Part shown: in pieces, positions 6,465 to 14,393 of the stretch | How the letters are laid out: each line of letters starts with the position of its first letter | How positions within the stretch are numbered: position 1 is the first letter of the stretch | Notes under the pieces: model-generated | Databases searched by the model: none | Seen by the model: the letters and a program-made list of their open reading frames with translations, nothing else | Told to the model about the DNA's origin: nothing | Assembly (NCBI GenBank): GCA_030045175.1 | Contig: JASIBM010000100.1 | Coordinates: 1-23,198, forward strand | Length of the DNA stretch: 23,198 bases | Direction: 5' to 3' | DNA from: Streptosporangiaceae bacterium | GTDB taxonomy: Bacteria; Actinomycetota; Actinomycetes; Streptosporangiales; Streptosporangiaceae | Translations under genes and position numbers: made by a program

Positions 6465-6923
6465 CTATGCGGGCTGCACGTGCAGGGTGAGGGTGTGGTA
6501 GTTAGCGGAGTCGACGGTTCCGCCCGCTATGACCATTGCCTTGCCGTGCTTGTCCACCCCGATATTGAGCTCGATCGTCGCGTCCTGGAGGTCGAACCGC
6601 GGTTCGGAGACCGCGGCATCGCGGGCCGCGGAGCTGATCGTGGCTATCGCGTCGGCCAGCTGGTCGCTGACCGGGCTCATCAGCTCGATGGCCGGGGGAT
6701 GGGGTGTCAGCGACATCGTGAGCGTCTGGACCTGGCTGCGGACGTAGCTGCCGGACAGTTCCAGGGCGTGGAAGCTCACGTCCACGCCCGGGCCGCCGCT
6801 GAGCGTGGTCTTTAGCTGGAGGTCGGCGCGGGTGACGACGATGTCCGGCGCGCGCAGCTGCGCCTCCTGGATGGCCTTCTTGAGCTGCCGCACGACGTCG
6901 GCGAACTGGTCTGACGAGTTCAT
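6465..6923 (-). CDS. Tandem trypco2-like domain protein
   Basis: The product has 152 aa, and its ATG at 6923 is 5 nt after AGGAGG. The protein is an internal duplication. Repeat A (about residues 5-73) has DQFADVVRQLKKAIQEAQ followed by a three-strand part ending LTMSLTP. Repeat B (about 87-151) has DQLADAIATISSAARDAA followed by FDLQDATIELNIGV and ending LTLHVQP. The pattern of an amphipathic helix, then beta strands around an 'E/L-L' core, then LTLTP resembles the trypsin-co-occurring domain 2 (trypco2), known from actinobacterial gene pairs with trypsin- or subtilisin-like proteases and proposed conflict systems. It lies 9 bp downstream of the subtilase-like gene on the same strand, and the upstream TAG falls within its ribosome binding site region, so the two are one operon. 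The family call is by eye. No signal peptide is present, so it should be cytosolic. Confidence 0.65.
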   Translation of the reverse strand: MNSSDQFADVVRQLKKAIQEAQLRAPDIVVTRADLQLKTTLSGGPGVDVSFHALELSGSYVRSQVQTLTMSLTPHPPAIELMSPVSDQLADAIATISSAARDAAVSEPRFDLQDATIELNIGVDKHGKAMVIAGGTVDSANYHTLTLHVQPA

Positions 6924-6932
6924 CGCGGCCTC

Positions 6933-8045
6933 CTAGTAAACCCTGACCATGATGGTGTGGTAACCGCGGTACACGTGGGCGCGCAGCGCTTCGCACTGTT
7001 CGGATTGCCACAGCGGCCCGAGCTCGGTGTCCAGGTCGGCCAAGATACCCGCGTCAATCCGGGCGAGCTGGTTCGGGTCGCAGAAGAGCAGGGCGAACGA
7101 CGATGGGACGAACCTGGTGAAGTAACCGAGCATCTGCTCGGGTGACACGAATCCCGCGCCGGCCTCGAATGGCTGATACTGCGGCAGCGGGGTGGCCATG
7201 AGGCCCACGGCCAGCCCGACCGTCCGGGCGTCGTTGCGGACCTCAACGGGAAGACCCAGTTGCTCCAGCCGCTCAAGCACCGTCGAGTACCACCGGCGCT
7301 GCCGCTCGATCAGCGGCAACGAAGCGGCGGCCAGCTTCGGGCGGCTGCCCGCCGCGTCAGGGTCAAAGCCCGTGTCGCAAAAGCCGATGGCCGGGATCGG
7401 AATCTCCGGGGCTGGCGCCTGCCCGGTGAGCACGGCCTGCACGTGATGGCCGATCACCATCAGCAACACCTTCGTCCAGGCCGCGGCCATGGCCACCCGC
7501 GGGGCAGCCCAGCTGGTCGATGGCTCGGGGAACCGAGGGTCCGGCGTGTCGATCACGCCGGACGACACCACCGCCGGCGTAGGGCCGCCGGGGACGCCAC
7601 GGCTTGAGGAGTCAAGCAGCCGCCCCTGACCGTCGGTCGCCCCCACCGCTATCACCCATGCCGGGCGGGCCAGGAACTGCAAGGTATCCAGCGCCGGGCC
7701 ACGATTGCCTGCGGCGACGACCACCGGCACTCCGCACTGCCTGGCGACGTCGGTCGCCACGTACAGCGGATCCGGGTCGCCTTGGGCCGAGGGAAGCTGC
7801 CGCACCGGGCCCAAGCTCAAGCTGAGCACGTCGGCCCGGTGCACCAAGCAGTGATCGATGCCCTGGAGCAAGCGCACGTAGCCGACGTCATACGACTCCC
7901 GGACCGCCACCGGCTGGCCCAGATCCGGCCGAGCTGACCCGTGCGCCACTGCCACCATCGGGAGCCGCGCGAATACCGGGGCACCTTGAGCCGGGGCAGG
8001 GCGAGGACGACCCGGGGCGTACACGATGATGTCCCAGTCCCGCAC
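6933..8045 (-). CDS. Subtilase-like (S8 family) protein with incomplete triad plus unknown C-terminal domain
   Basis: A GTG start at 8045, behind AGGGGG, gives 370 aa. The frame is open further upstream, but that part overlaps the separate gene at 8111-8374 and looks non-coding. S8 landmarks are visible: QGIDHCLVHRADVLSLSLG (residues about 61-79), the oxyanion region VVVAAGNRG (Asn114), an SSSRG turn, and the serine motif STSWAAPRVA (Ser178; canonical GTSMAAPHVA). I cannot find the Asp motif (D-S/T-G) or a proper HGTxVAG. The only early His is His35 in AVAHGSA, so the protein may be inactive or strongly diverged. Residues about 190-370 form an unrecognised domain with an aromatic-rich C-terminus ending YRGYHTIMVRVY. 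There is no signal peptide, suggesting an intracellular role. It is co-transcribed with the trypco2-like gene. An alternative upstream start, or a fused N-terminus lost by frameshift, would change this reading. Confidence 0.65.
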   Translation of the reverse strand: MRDWDIIVYAPGRPRPAPAQGAPVFARLPMVAVAHGSARPDLGQPVAVRESYDVGYVRLLQGIDHCLVHRADVLSLSLGPVRQLPSAQGDPDPLYVATDVARQCGVPVVVAAGNRGPALDTLQFLARPAWVIAVGATDGQGRLLDSSSRGVPGGPTPAVVSSGVIDTPDPRFPEPSTSWAAPRVAMAAAWTKVLLMVIGHHVQAVLTGQAPAPEIPIPAIGFCDTGFDPDAAGSRPKLAAASLPLIERQRRWYSTVLERLEQLGLPVEVRNDARTVGLAVGLMATPLPQYQPFEAGAGFVSPEQMLGYFTRFVPSSFALLFCDPNQLARIDAGILADLDTELGPLWQSEQCEALRAHVYRGYHTIMVRVY

Positions 8046-8110
8046 CCGGCCCCCTACCCCGCGCCACTCCCCAGCCCGCGGTCCGTCATGGCATGGCGGA
8101 TCCGGACGTC

Positions 8111-8374
8111 CTATCGCCTCGCCGACGGGCGGCGGTCTATCGCGGCCACGATGATCGCCGCGAAGATCACGGCGAGGACGAAGCCCACGATCAGCGAGTA
8201 ACGGTAGTGGAGCCCGATGGTATAGCGGGCGAACAGTCCGCCAAGGAACGACCCGACCAGGCCGGCCAGAGCGGTCCGGAGCAGGCCGATCCGGTTCGGG
8301 CCAGGCACAAGCAGGCGCCCAAGCCCGCCGATGATCAGTCCGCCGATCGCCAGCCATATCAGCATCACGAGCAT
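8111..8374 (-). CDS. GlsB/YeaQ/YmgE-type small membrane protein
   Basis: This is an 87-aa protein with three hydrophobic segments (MLIWLAIGGLIIGGLGRLL, LLRTALAGLVGSFLGGLFA, SLIVGFVLAVIFAAIIVAAI). The glycine-rich GGLIIGGLGRLLVPGPN followed by GLVGSFLGGLFA matches the transglycosylase-associated/GlsB family, a stress-linked group of unknown biochemical role. The ATG at 8374 is used, but GTG 8368 and ATG 8365 follow closely and are equally compatible. No strong ribosome binding site is seen (GAAGG lies next to the first ATG). The tail is basic (DRRPSARR). It is 65 bp upstream of the subtilase-like gene on the same strand and divergent from the PPOX gene. Confidence 0.8.
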   Translation of the reverse strand: MLVMLIWLAIGGLIIGGLGRLLVPGPNRIGLLRTALAGLVGSFLGGLFARYTIGLHYRYSLIVGFVLAVIFAAIIVAAIDRRPSARR

Positions 8375-8491
8375 GCCTTCATGCTACGTGCCTCCCGTGC
8401 CCGCGATGCCGCTGCGCCTCAAAGCTGCCGCACCTGTTCGGCTGATGCGAGACTTGTCCCCGCCGGAATCAGCCAGCTGGAGGGAGATGCG

Positions 8492-8920
8492 GTGTCGATC
8501 AGCATGAGCCAGGCCGAGCGGGAGGCGTTCCTGGCGGGCCTGCACGTCGGCGTGCTCACCGTGGTGGCCAGGGAGGGCAGGGGACCGCTGGCAATACCCG
8601 TGTGGTACGGCTACAGCCCGGGTGGCCTGGTCAGCGTGACCACGGGCGGGACCAGCCGGAAGGCCAGGGCCATCGCCGCGGCAGGCCGGTTCAGCCTGTG
8701 CGCGCAGGATGAGGCGCCGCCCTACAAGTACGTGACGGTAGAAGGCCCGGCGGTCATCGAGCCCGCCGATCTGACCGAGCGGATCGCCATCGCCCGCCGT
8801 TACCTCGGCATCGAGGGCGGCGATGCCTTCATCGCCGCGAACCCCGATGCCGACGACGTGACCATCCGGATGGTACCTGAGCACTGGCAATCCGCGGACT
8901 TCAGCAAGGCCGGGGGCTGA
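8492..8920 (+). CDS. Pyridoxamine 5'-phosphate oxidase family protein (PPOX, possibly F420-dependent)
   Basis: The GTG at 8492 is 5 nt after GGAGGGAG; an in-frame ATG at 8504 is the alternative. The product has 142 aa. The split-barrel flavin-type fold is indicated by MSQAEREAFLAGLHVGVLTV, GPLAIPVWYGYSPGGLVSV, GTSRKARAIAAAGRFSLCAQ, and YKYVTVEGPAVI. The C-terminal VRMVPEHWQSADFSKA-like end (here IRMVPEHWQSADFSK) is typical of small actinobacterial PPOX/FDOR proteins. These use FMN, F420 or heme, and the cofactor cannot be told from sequence by eye. It stands alone between a divergent membrane-protein gene and an unrelated gene downstream. Its stop codon lies within the first unit of a 15-bp tandem repeat. 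Confidence 0.82.
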   Translation: MSISMSQAEREAFLAGLHVGVLTVVAREGRGPLAIPVWYGYSPGGLVSVTTGGTSRKARAIAAAGRFSLCAQDEAPPYKYVTVEGPAVIEPADLTERIAIARRYLGIEGGDAFIAANPDADDVTIRMVPEHWQSADFSKAGG

Positions 8921-8958
8921 TCGGCCGCGGGCTGATCGGCCGCCGGCTGATCGGCCGC
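8914..8958 (+). repeat. Three 15-bp tandem units over the stop codon of the PPOX gene
   Basis: GGGCTGATCGGCCGC occurs at 8914-8928 and 8929-8943, and with one change (first base C) at 8944-8958. The TGA in unit 1 is the actual stop of the PPOX gene, and the later copies repeat the same in-frame TGA, giving three stops in a row. Each unit contains the palindrome CGGCCG. Confidence 0.8.
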
Positions 8959-9055
8959 GTGCTGGTTCGCTGCCGCCCGCCTGGCACCAGACTGGCGCTT
9001 TGCCAAGAAGCGATATATCTTGACTAGGAGGACGCGGACAACGGCGGGAGGCAGC

Positions 9056-9532
9056 ATGTCGGCACCACAACTTCGCAATGACCAGCCGGTCCTGACCGGG
9101 AAGGACGAGCTCGTCGTCTCGGGCGCTGCCATGTCCCACGTGCCATGGGCCGCCGCGGGTTCGGCCGGCGCCGTTGTGGCCGGCGCCGATCTCGTGCTCC
9201 ACGTCATCGGCGGCCACATCGGCCTTGGCAGCGTGAGCAGTTCCCTGTCGGCAGGAACCGTGGCGCTGTTCGCCGTGGCAGGCGCTGGCGCGCTGGCGCG
9301 CAAGCGCGCGGGACGTGCCGCGCGGTGGGCACGGGAGAACCCCTGGCGGTTCGCGATCCTGCCCGGCGCCGCGACGGCTGTCGTCGTGTTCGCGCTCTCG
9401 GTCCTGCTGGGCAGCAGCGGGGTAATCGGCGGCGTCTTCACCTCCGTATGGCACGGTGCGATCGCCTACGGGGTGACCGGCCTGACCGGCGCGATCGTCG
9501 GCTCGCCCAGGCGCTCACGGCGTACCGGCTAG
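9056..9532 (+). CDS. Hypothetical membrane protein, 158 aa
   Basis: The ATG at 9056 is 4 nt after GGGAGG. I do not recognise a family. The N-terminal 35 residues are polar (MSAPQLRNDQPVLTGKDELV). They are followed by hydrophobic segments around AAAGSAGAVVAGADLVLHVI, SAGTVALFAVAGAGALA and FAILPGAATAVVVFALSVLL, and a weaker one, AIAYGVTGLTGAIVG. The loop KRAGRAARWARENPWR between the second and third is strongly basic and probably cytoplasmic. The C-terminus is basic (SPRRSRRTG). A TTG 12 codons upstream is also in frame, but without a better ribosome binding site. The neighbours give no functional clue. Confidence 0.65.
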   Translation: MSAPQLRNDQPVLTGKDELVVSGAAMSHVPWAAAGSAGAVVAGADLVLHVIGGHIGLGSVSSSLSAGTVALFAVAGAGALARKRAGRAARWARENPWRFAILPGAATAVVVFALSVLLGSSGVIGGVFTSVWHGAIAYGVTGLTGAIVGSPRRSRRTG

Positions 9533-9581
9533 GCGGGTCCTATCTAGCTGGCAATCAGTCCCGCGCCTGGTAATCGGTGGG

Positions 9582-9599
9582 GTGCGCCTTAAGGCGCAC
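9582..9599. promoter_or_regulatory. Perfect 18-bp palindrome upstream of the ferredoxin-reductase/P450 genes
   Basis: GTGCGCCTTAAGGCGCAC is a perfect palindrome in the 177-bp gap before the ATG at 9710. It could be an operator, or a compact hairpin with a TTAA loop ending the membrane-protein gene at 9532. No T-run follows, which favours an operator. The rest of the gap has G/C-rich runs (AAGGGGTAGGGG and TCTCCCCC) but no clear promoter. Confidence 0.45.
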
Positions 9600-9709
9600 G
9601 AGCCGGGCGCCAGGTGAGTTTGCCGCCAGCTTGTCCCGGGCAAGGGGTAGGGGTTCATCTCCCCCGCCTGGGGACCTGAGCCGACAGCACGCCAGAACGG
9701 GGACTGGCC

Positions 9710-11395
9710 ATGCGACTTGTCGTGAACCTGACCAGGTGTGAGGGTTACGCGCAGTGCGCGTTCCTTGCTCCCGACGTGTTCCAGATCCGCGGCGAGGAGG
9801 CGCTGTGGGACGACCCGGACCCCGACGAGGACCAGCATGACAGGGTCCTGCGGGCGGCGGCGGCCTGCCCGGTGCAGGCCATCCGGGTTGACCGGATCGA
9901 AGCCAGGGACGCCGTGGCGCAAGCGTCGCAGGCCGCGGCGACCTCAGGCGAGGCTACCGTGCCATCGCAGCCGGTCCCGCCGCAGCGGCCAGCCGGAGCG
10001 GGCCCGGTGGCCATGCGAGAGGCGGCGATCGGGGCATTTCGGCGGTCTGGCCGCATCGTGATCGTCGGCGCCTCGCTGGCCGGCCTGGCCGCGGCCGAGG
10101 TGCTGCGGCGCGAAGGCTTCACCGGCTCGCTGACCATAATCGGGGATGAGCCCGCTCAGCCCTACGACCGTCCGCCGCTGTCCAAGCAGGTTCTCGACGG
10201 GTTGGTGCCCGCAGATCGCACCGGGCTGCCCGGGGTCGGCGACCTCGGAGCGCGGTGGCTGCTCGGCGTGCCGGCTACCGGTCTCGACCTGGTCGGCAGG
10301 CAGGTGCTCCTGGGCGACGGCGGCGCCGTCGAGTACGACCGGCTGCTGATCGCCACGGGTACTCGCGCCCGGCCGTGGCATGACCAGGCCGAGGCCGCGC
10401 TCGACGGCGTGTTCGTGCTTCGCTCCAGCGACGACGCGGCGGGCCTGCGCCAGCGGCTGGCTGGCCGGCCCCGCCGGGTGCTTGTCATCGGCGGCGGGTT
10501 CACCGGCTCCGAGGTGGCCTCGGCATGCCGGGACCAGGGCCTGGCTGTCACGGTCGTCGAGCGGGGGGTGGCGCCACTGGTGGGCGCCCTGGGCGGCGTG
10601 ATCGGTCAGGTGGCCGCCGACCTGCACCGCGCGCACGGCGTCGACCTGCGCTGCGGCGTCACCGTCAGCTCCCTGGAGGGAGATTCCGGCGGGCGGCTGC
10701 GCCGGGCCCACCTGTCCGACGGCAGCGTCGTTGACGCCGATGTGGCTGTGGTGGCGCTGGGCGCGGTCCGCAACACCGAATGGCTGCTCGGATCACGCCT
10801 GGCAGTCAGCCCCTGGGGCGTGGCCTGCGATGCCGGCTGCCGGGCGTTCGACCTCAACGGGGTGACCGGAGACGACGTCTTCGTCGCCGGGGACGTGGCG
10901 CGCTTCCCGCACCCGTTGTACGACTACCAGTTCCTGGCGCTCGAGCACTGGGGCAACGCGGTCACCCAGGCCGAGGCCGCCGCCCACAACATGGTCAGCC
11001 TCCCGGCCGACCGGTGGGCGCACCTGGCCACCCCGGTGTTCTGGTCCGCGCAGTTCGGCACCAACATCAAGTCGGTCGGGGCGCCGACCTTCGCCGACCA
11101 GGTCATCATCGCCCAGGGCTCGGTGCCCGAGCGCCGGTTCGTGGCCGTCTACGGGCGCCAGGGGCGCGTGACCGCCGCGGTCGCGTTCGACCAGGGCAAG
11201 TGGCTGGAGTTCTACCAGCAGATGATCGAGGCGGCCGCGCAGTTCCCGCCCGGGTTCCGTGCCGTCGACCAGCCGGACGACCGGCAGCCGGTGCCGGCCC
11301 AGATTGACAAGAAGATCAGCGAGTTCCACGCCACCGTCGCTGTGACCGGCCACGATCCGAGCGAGCGCCGCGCGGAGCTGATCAGCCAGTACTGA
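9710..11395 (+). CDS. [3Fe-4S] ferredoxin fused to FAD/NAD(P)H ferredoxin reductase
   Basis: This 561-aa protein joins two redox partners normally encoded separately. Residues 1-61 are a P450-type ferredoxin with CEGYAQC (Cys10, Cys16) and CPVQAI (Cys53), the C-xx-Y-xx-C...CP pattern of three-cysteine [3Fe-4S] ferredoxins. A Pro/Ala-rich linker (about 62-114) follows. Then comes a reductase with an FAD Rossmann motif VGASLAGLAAAE (119-130), QPYDRPPLSK, an LLIATGTRARP segment, an NAD(P) Rossmann motif VIGGGFTGSEVAS (259-271), and the second FAD motif DVFVAGDVARFP. The ATG at 9710 comes after a weak GGGGA. The next gene, a P450, begins 65 bp downstream on the same strand, so this fusion is very likely its electron donor, carrying electrons from NAD(P)H via FAD and the cluster to heme. 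Confidence 0.92.
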   Translation: MRLVVNLTRCEGYAQCAFLAPDVFQIRGEEALWDDPDPDEDQHDRVLRAAAACPVQAIRVDRIEARDAVAQASQAAATSGEATVPSQPVPPQRPAGAGPVAMREAAIGAFRRSGRIVIVGASLAGLAAAEVLRREGFTGSLTIIGDEPAQPYDRPPLSKQVLDGLVPADRTGLPGVGDLGARWLLGVPATGLDLVGRQVLLGDGGAVEYDRLLIATGTRARPWHDQAEAALDGVFVLRSSDDAAGLRQRLAGRPRRVLVIGGGFTGSEVASACRDQGLAVTVVERGVAPLVGALGGVIGQVAADLHRAHGVDLRCGVTVSSLEGDSGGRLRRAHLSDGSVVDADVAVVALGAVRNTEWLLGSRLAVSPWGVACDAGCRAFDLNGVTGDDVFVAGDVARFPHPLYDYQFLALEHWGNAVTQAEAAAHNMVSLPADRWAHLATPVFWSAQFGTNIKSVGAPTFADQVIIAQGSVPERRFVAVYGRQGRVTAAVAFDQGKWLEFYQQMIEAAAQFPPGFRAVDQPDDRQPVPAQIDKKISEFHATVAVTGHDPSERRAELISQY

Positions 11396-11460
11396 CCGGC
11401 CGGCCACCGCACGTGGACCACGGCAGCCGGGCCGGCGGGGAGTTCACGAAAGGCTTCGCC

Positions 11461-12738
11461 ATGGCACAGCCCAGCATCTTCGACCAGATACTCGATCCCG
11501 CCAACCGGGCCAACCCCTACCCTCTCTACGCCGAGCTGCGCAAGACGCCGGTGACGAGGCAGGACGACGGCACCTACGTTGTCAGCACCTATCACGAGAT
11601 CGTCGCGCTGCTGCACGACCCGCGGGTCAGCTCCGATCCGCGCAACCACCCCGAGATGCATGGCACCAGGCCGGCATCGGAAGACGGGCAACCCGAGCTG
11701 CCGCTATCTTTCATCAGCCGCGACCCGCCCGACCATGACCGGCTCAGGGACATGGCGATGCGGCCGTTCGGACCGCCCCATACCCCAGGGCGGATCGAGG
11801 GCTTGCGCCCCTGGCTGACCGAGCTCGCCACGGGCCTGATCGACCACTTCGCGGGCAAGGACCGCGTCGACATCGTCGACGACCTCGCCTACCCGCTGCC
11901 TGTGACCGCGATCTGCGAGCTGCTCGGCGTCCCGCTCGAGGACCAGCCGCGCTTCCGCCAGTGGGCCGACGCGATCGTCGAGAACATCGACCCCACCACG
12001 GGAACGTTCGAACAGCGCATGCGCAGGCGCGACCAGGTGAACGCCGAGCTGGCCCAGTACTTCAGCGGGCTGGCCGATGCCCGCGCCCGCCAGCCGGGCG
12101 GCGACCTGATCTCCGGGCTGCTCACCGAGAGCGGACCGCATGGGCAGATGCCACGCGATGACCTGCTGATGACCGCCGCGCTGCTGCTTGTCGCTGGCCA
12201 TGAGACCACAGTCAACCTCATCACCAACGGCATGCTCACCCTGCTGCGGCACCCGGGCATGATCGACCGGCTGCGCGACGAACCCGCCCTGATCGTCGGG
12301 CTGGTCGAGGAACTGTTGCGCTATGAGCCACCGGTGCACATGCGGACCAACCGCGCCACGCTGGCCGATATCGACATCGCAGGCACCACCATTCCCGAGG
12401 GCTCGCCGCTCGCGCTTGTGCTCGCCGCAGGCAACCGCGACCCGCGCCGCTTCGGTGACCCGGACCGCTTCGACCCCGACCGCACCGATAACCAGCACCT
12501 CAGCTATGGCAGCGGCATCCACTACTGCTATGGCGCCCCGCTGGCCCGGGTCGAGGCGCAGGTCGCGCTGCCTGAACTGGCCCGCCGGATGGTCAATCCC
12601 CGCCTGGTCACCGACCCGCCGCCGTACCGGTCCAGCCCGGAACTGCGCGGGCCCCGCCACCTCCTCGTCACCTGCGACGCCGTCGTCCCGGCGGCGCATG
12701 AGGCGGCCAGGGCAGCGTCACCAGGGCTGCCGGCATAA
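11461..12738 (+). CDS. Cytochrome P450
   Basis: The gene encodes 425 aa from the ATG at 11461 (GAAAGG upstream); a GTG at 11413 is in frame but poorly supported. The I-helix oxygen-activation motif is AGHETT (residues about 245-250), the K-helix ExxR is EELLR, and the heme loop is YGSGIHYCYGAPLAR with the thiolate Cys356. The usual Phe at the start of the heme loop is Tyr here. It is a soluble bacterial class I P450 with no TM anchor. It is served by the ferredoxin-reductase fusion just upstream. Only 11 bp separate its stop from the convergent decarboxylase gene. The substrate is unknown. The proximity of a 2-oxoacid decarboxylase suggests aromatic or branched-chain acid metabolism, but the two lie on opposite strands. 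Confidence 0.95.
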   Translation: MAQPSIFDQILDPANRANPYPLYAELRKTPVTRQDDGTYVVSTYHEIVALLHDPRVSSDPRNHPEMHGTRPASEDGQPELPLSFISRDPPDHDRLRDMAMRPFGPPHTPGRIEGLRPWLTELATGLIDHFAGKDRVDIVDDLAYPLPVTAICELLGVPLEDQPRFRQWADAIVENIDPTTGTFEQRMRRRDQVNAELAQYFSGLADARARQPGGDLISGLLTESGPHGQMPRDDLLMTAALLLVAGHETTVNLITNGMLTLLRHPGMIDRLRDEPALIVGLVEELLRYEPPVHMRTNRATLADIDIAGTTIPEGSPLALVLAAGNRDPRRFGDPDRFDPDRTDNQHLSYGSGIHYCYGAPLARVEAQVALPELARRMVNPRLVTDPPPYRSSPELRGPRHLLVTCDAVVPAAHEAARAASPGLPA

Positions 12739-12749
12739 GCGGGCAAGCG

Positions 12750-14393
12750 TCACGTCGCGTAGAGCGTGCTGCGGTTCTCGTGCAGCTTCTGCGATAGCGG
12801 CGGTGCCGCGTACTCGTCGGTGACGACCTCGATGTAGGAGGCTGAGCCGTTCTGGCCCGCCTGCCGCAGGGCCTGGTCAAGCTCGCCGCAGGTGGTGACG
12901 CGGGTGGTGAACCAGCCGTCGCAGCCGAGGGCGTGCGGCAGTTCGGAGTATCGCCACGCGGCCAGGTCGTTGTAGGCGATGTCAGGGTCCCTGCACAAGA
13001 GCCGCTCGGTCAGGTAGCCGGAGTTGTTGAGCACGAAAACCGTGGGCTTCAGCCCGCGGCGGCCCATCTGGCTGATCTCCTGAGCGGTGAGCTGGTGGGA
13101 TCCCTCCCCGGTGAACAGGACGACGCGGCGGTCAGGGGCGGCGACGCTCGCGCCGAACGCGGCCGGGGTGGCCCAGCCGATCGCGGCCCAGAGGCTCTGG
13201 TTGTGGAAGGTCGCGCCCTTCGGCATCCGGGCGAAGGCCAGGCCCGTCGAGGAAGTCCCGCTCTCTGCTATGACGATGTCGTTTGGCTGCAGGAACTCGG
13301 CCCAGCGCGGATACAGCGCTTCGGCCGTGATGGCGTCGCCGGCGTTGCCGGTGGCCGGCCCGAGCGAGGCCGGCCGCAAGGACGTCTGGCTGTCGCGGCG
13401 CCTGACCCGGCTGGCGAGCGAGCCGAGGATGTCGCCCATCTCGACGTCGCCGAACTCCTGCTGGCCGACGCGGGTGTAGTGATGCTTGATGGCGATCGTC
13501 TTCCTCGGGTCCAGGCGCGCGGTGAACGCGCCGGTGTTGAAGTCGGTCATGAGCGTCCCGATGGTCACGACCTGATCGCACGACTCGACGTACGCGCGCA
13601 CGTCGGGGTTCATCAGCCTGCCGTCGTACATCCCGATGAAGGACGGCTGCTGCTCGTCAAGCACCGACTTGTCGCCGAACATCGTGGCGAACGGGATGCC
13701 GCTGGCGTCGACGAAGGCCTGCACCTGCGACTGCAGCCCGATGCGCTTGGCCAGCATTCCGGGCAGGACGCACGCGGCGCCCGCGCTGGCCAGGGCAGAC
13801 AGGATCGCCTCTGTGGCGTTCCTGACGTTGTCCGGGTTGCTGCGCGGTGGGTCGAGCGGCCGCCCGGACCCGAGGACCTCGGAGTCAGCGACATTGGCCG
13901 GGATCGCCAGGTAGGCCGGCCGCCGGTGGTATAGCGCCTGGGCGATCAGCCGTTCGGTTTCGTAGGCGGCGTTCTGCGGGCTGATGATCGCCCTCGCGCA
14001 GACGACGGGATCGGCCATCTTCGCGAAGAAGTCGAACTCGCCGTTTCCCAGGGTGTGGTGAACCAGCTCACGCTTGTGCTGGGCGGTTGTTGTCGGCATG
14101 CCGATCAGGTGGAAGACGGGCAGGTTCTCCGCGTACGCTCCGCCGACGGCGCTGATCGCGCTGAGCTCACCGACGCCGTACGTGGTGCTGAGAGCGCCGA
14201 CGCCGCGAACGCGCGCGTACCCGTCGGCGGCGTAGCCCGCGTTCAGCTCGTTGCAGCAACCGAGCCAGTTGATGCCCGGGTGCGCGACGATGGCGTCCTG
14301 GACGGGAAAGGCGAAATCGCCAGGAACACCGAAGATGTCAGCTATCCCGATGTCCCTGAGCCGTCCGAGCACGTGCTGGATTACTGTTGACAT
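12750..14393 (-). CDS. Thiamine diphosphate-dependent 2-oxoacid decarboxylase (pyruvate/indolepyruvate decarboxylase type)
   Basis: This 547-aa enzyme of the PDC/IPDC/KdcA group decarboxylates a 2-oxo acid to an aldehyde. It shows DIFGVPGDFAFP, the cofactor-activating Glu49 in NELNAGYAADGYAR, the active-site pair HHTLGNGEF (His112-113), and the ThDP/Mg motif GEGSHQLTAQE...VLNNSGYLTE (residues about 429-463). The last Glu matches the catalytic Glu of PDC. The first motif reads GEG rather than the usual GDG. The length fits the family. The ATG at 14393 is chosen because homology begins at once (MSTVIQHVLGRLRDIGI); a much longer open frame upstream is antisense to the MutS-like gene and was rejected. 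The substrate (pyruvate, indolepyruvate, phenylpyruvate or branched chain) cannot be decided. It is convergent with the P450 and divergent from the MutS-like pair. Confidence 0.88.
   Translation of the reverse strand: MSTVIQHVLGRLRDIGIADIFGVPGDFAFPVQDAIVAHPGINWLGCCNELNAGYAADGYARVRGVGALSTTYGVGELSAISAVGGAYAENLPVFHLIGMPTTTAQHKRELVHHTLGNGEFDFFAKMADPVVCARAIISPQNAAYETERLIAQALYHRRPAYLAIPANVADSEVLGSGRPLDPPRSNPDNVRNATEAILSALASAGAACVLPGMLAKRIGLQSQVQAFVDASGIPFATMFGDKSVLDEQQPSFIGMYDGRLMNPDVRAYVESCDQVVTIGTLMTDFNTGAFTARLDPRKTIAIKHHYTRVGQQEFGDVEMGDILGSLASRVRRRDSQTSLRPASLGPATGNAGDAITAEALYPRWAEFLQPNDIVIAESGTSSTGLAFARMPKGATFHNQSLWAAIGWATPAAFGASVAAPDRRVVLFTGEGSHQLTAQEISQMGRRGLKPTVFVLNNSGYLTERLLCRDPDIAYNDLAAWRYSELPHALGCDGWFTTRVTTCGELDQALRQAGQNGSASYIEVVTDEYAAPPLSQKLHENRSTLYAT

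Noticed and set aside
5638..6472. A shared 15-mer CGCCGCGCTATGCGG at 5638-5652 and 6458-6472
   Set aside because: One copy is intergenic and the other spans the stop codon of the trypco2-like gene. Two short GC-rich matches within 1 kb are compatible with chance, and no further copies were noticed.
8046..8357. Upstream extension of the subtilase-like frame to 8357
   Set aside because: It overlaps the GlsB-like membrane gene on the same strand in another frame and gives an Arg/Pro-rich sequence without family features. It does not supply the missing Asp or His motifs.
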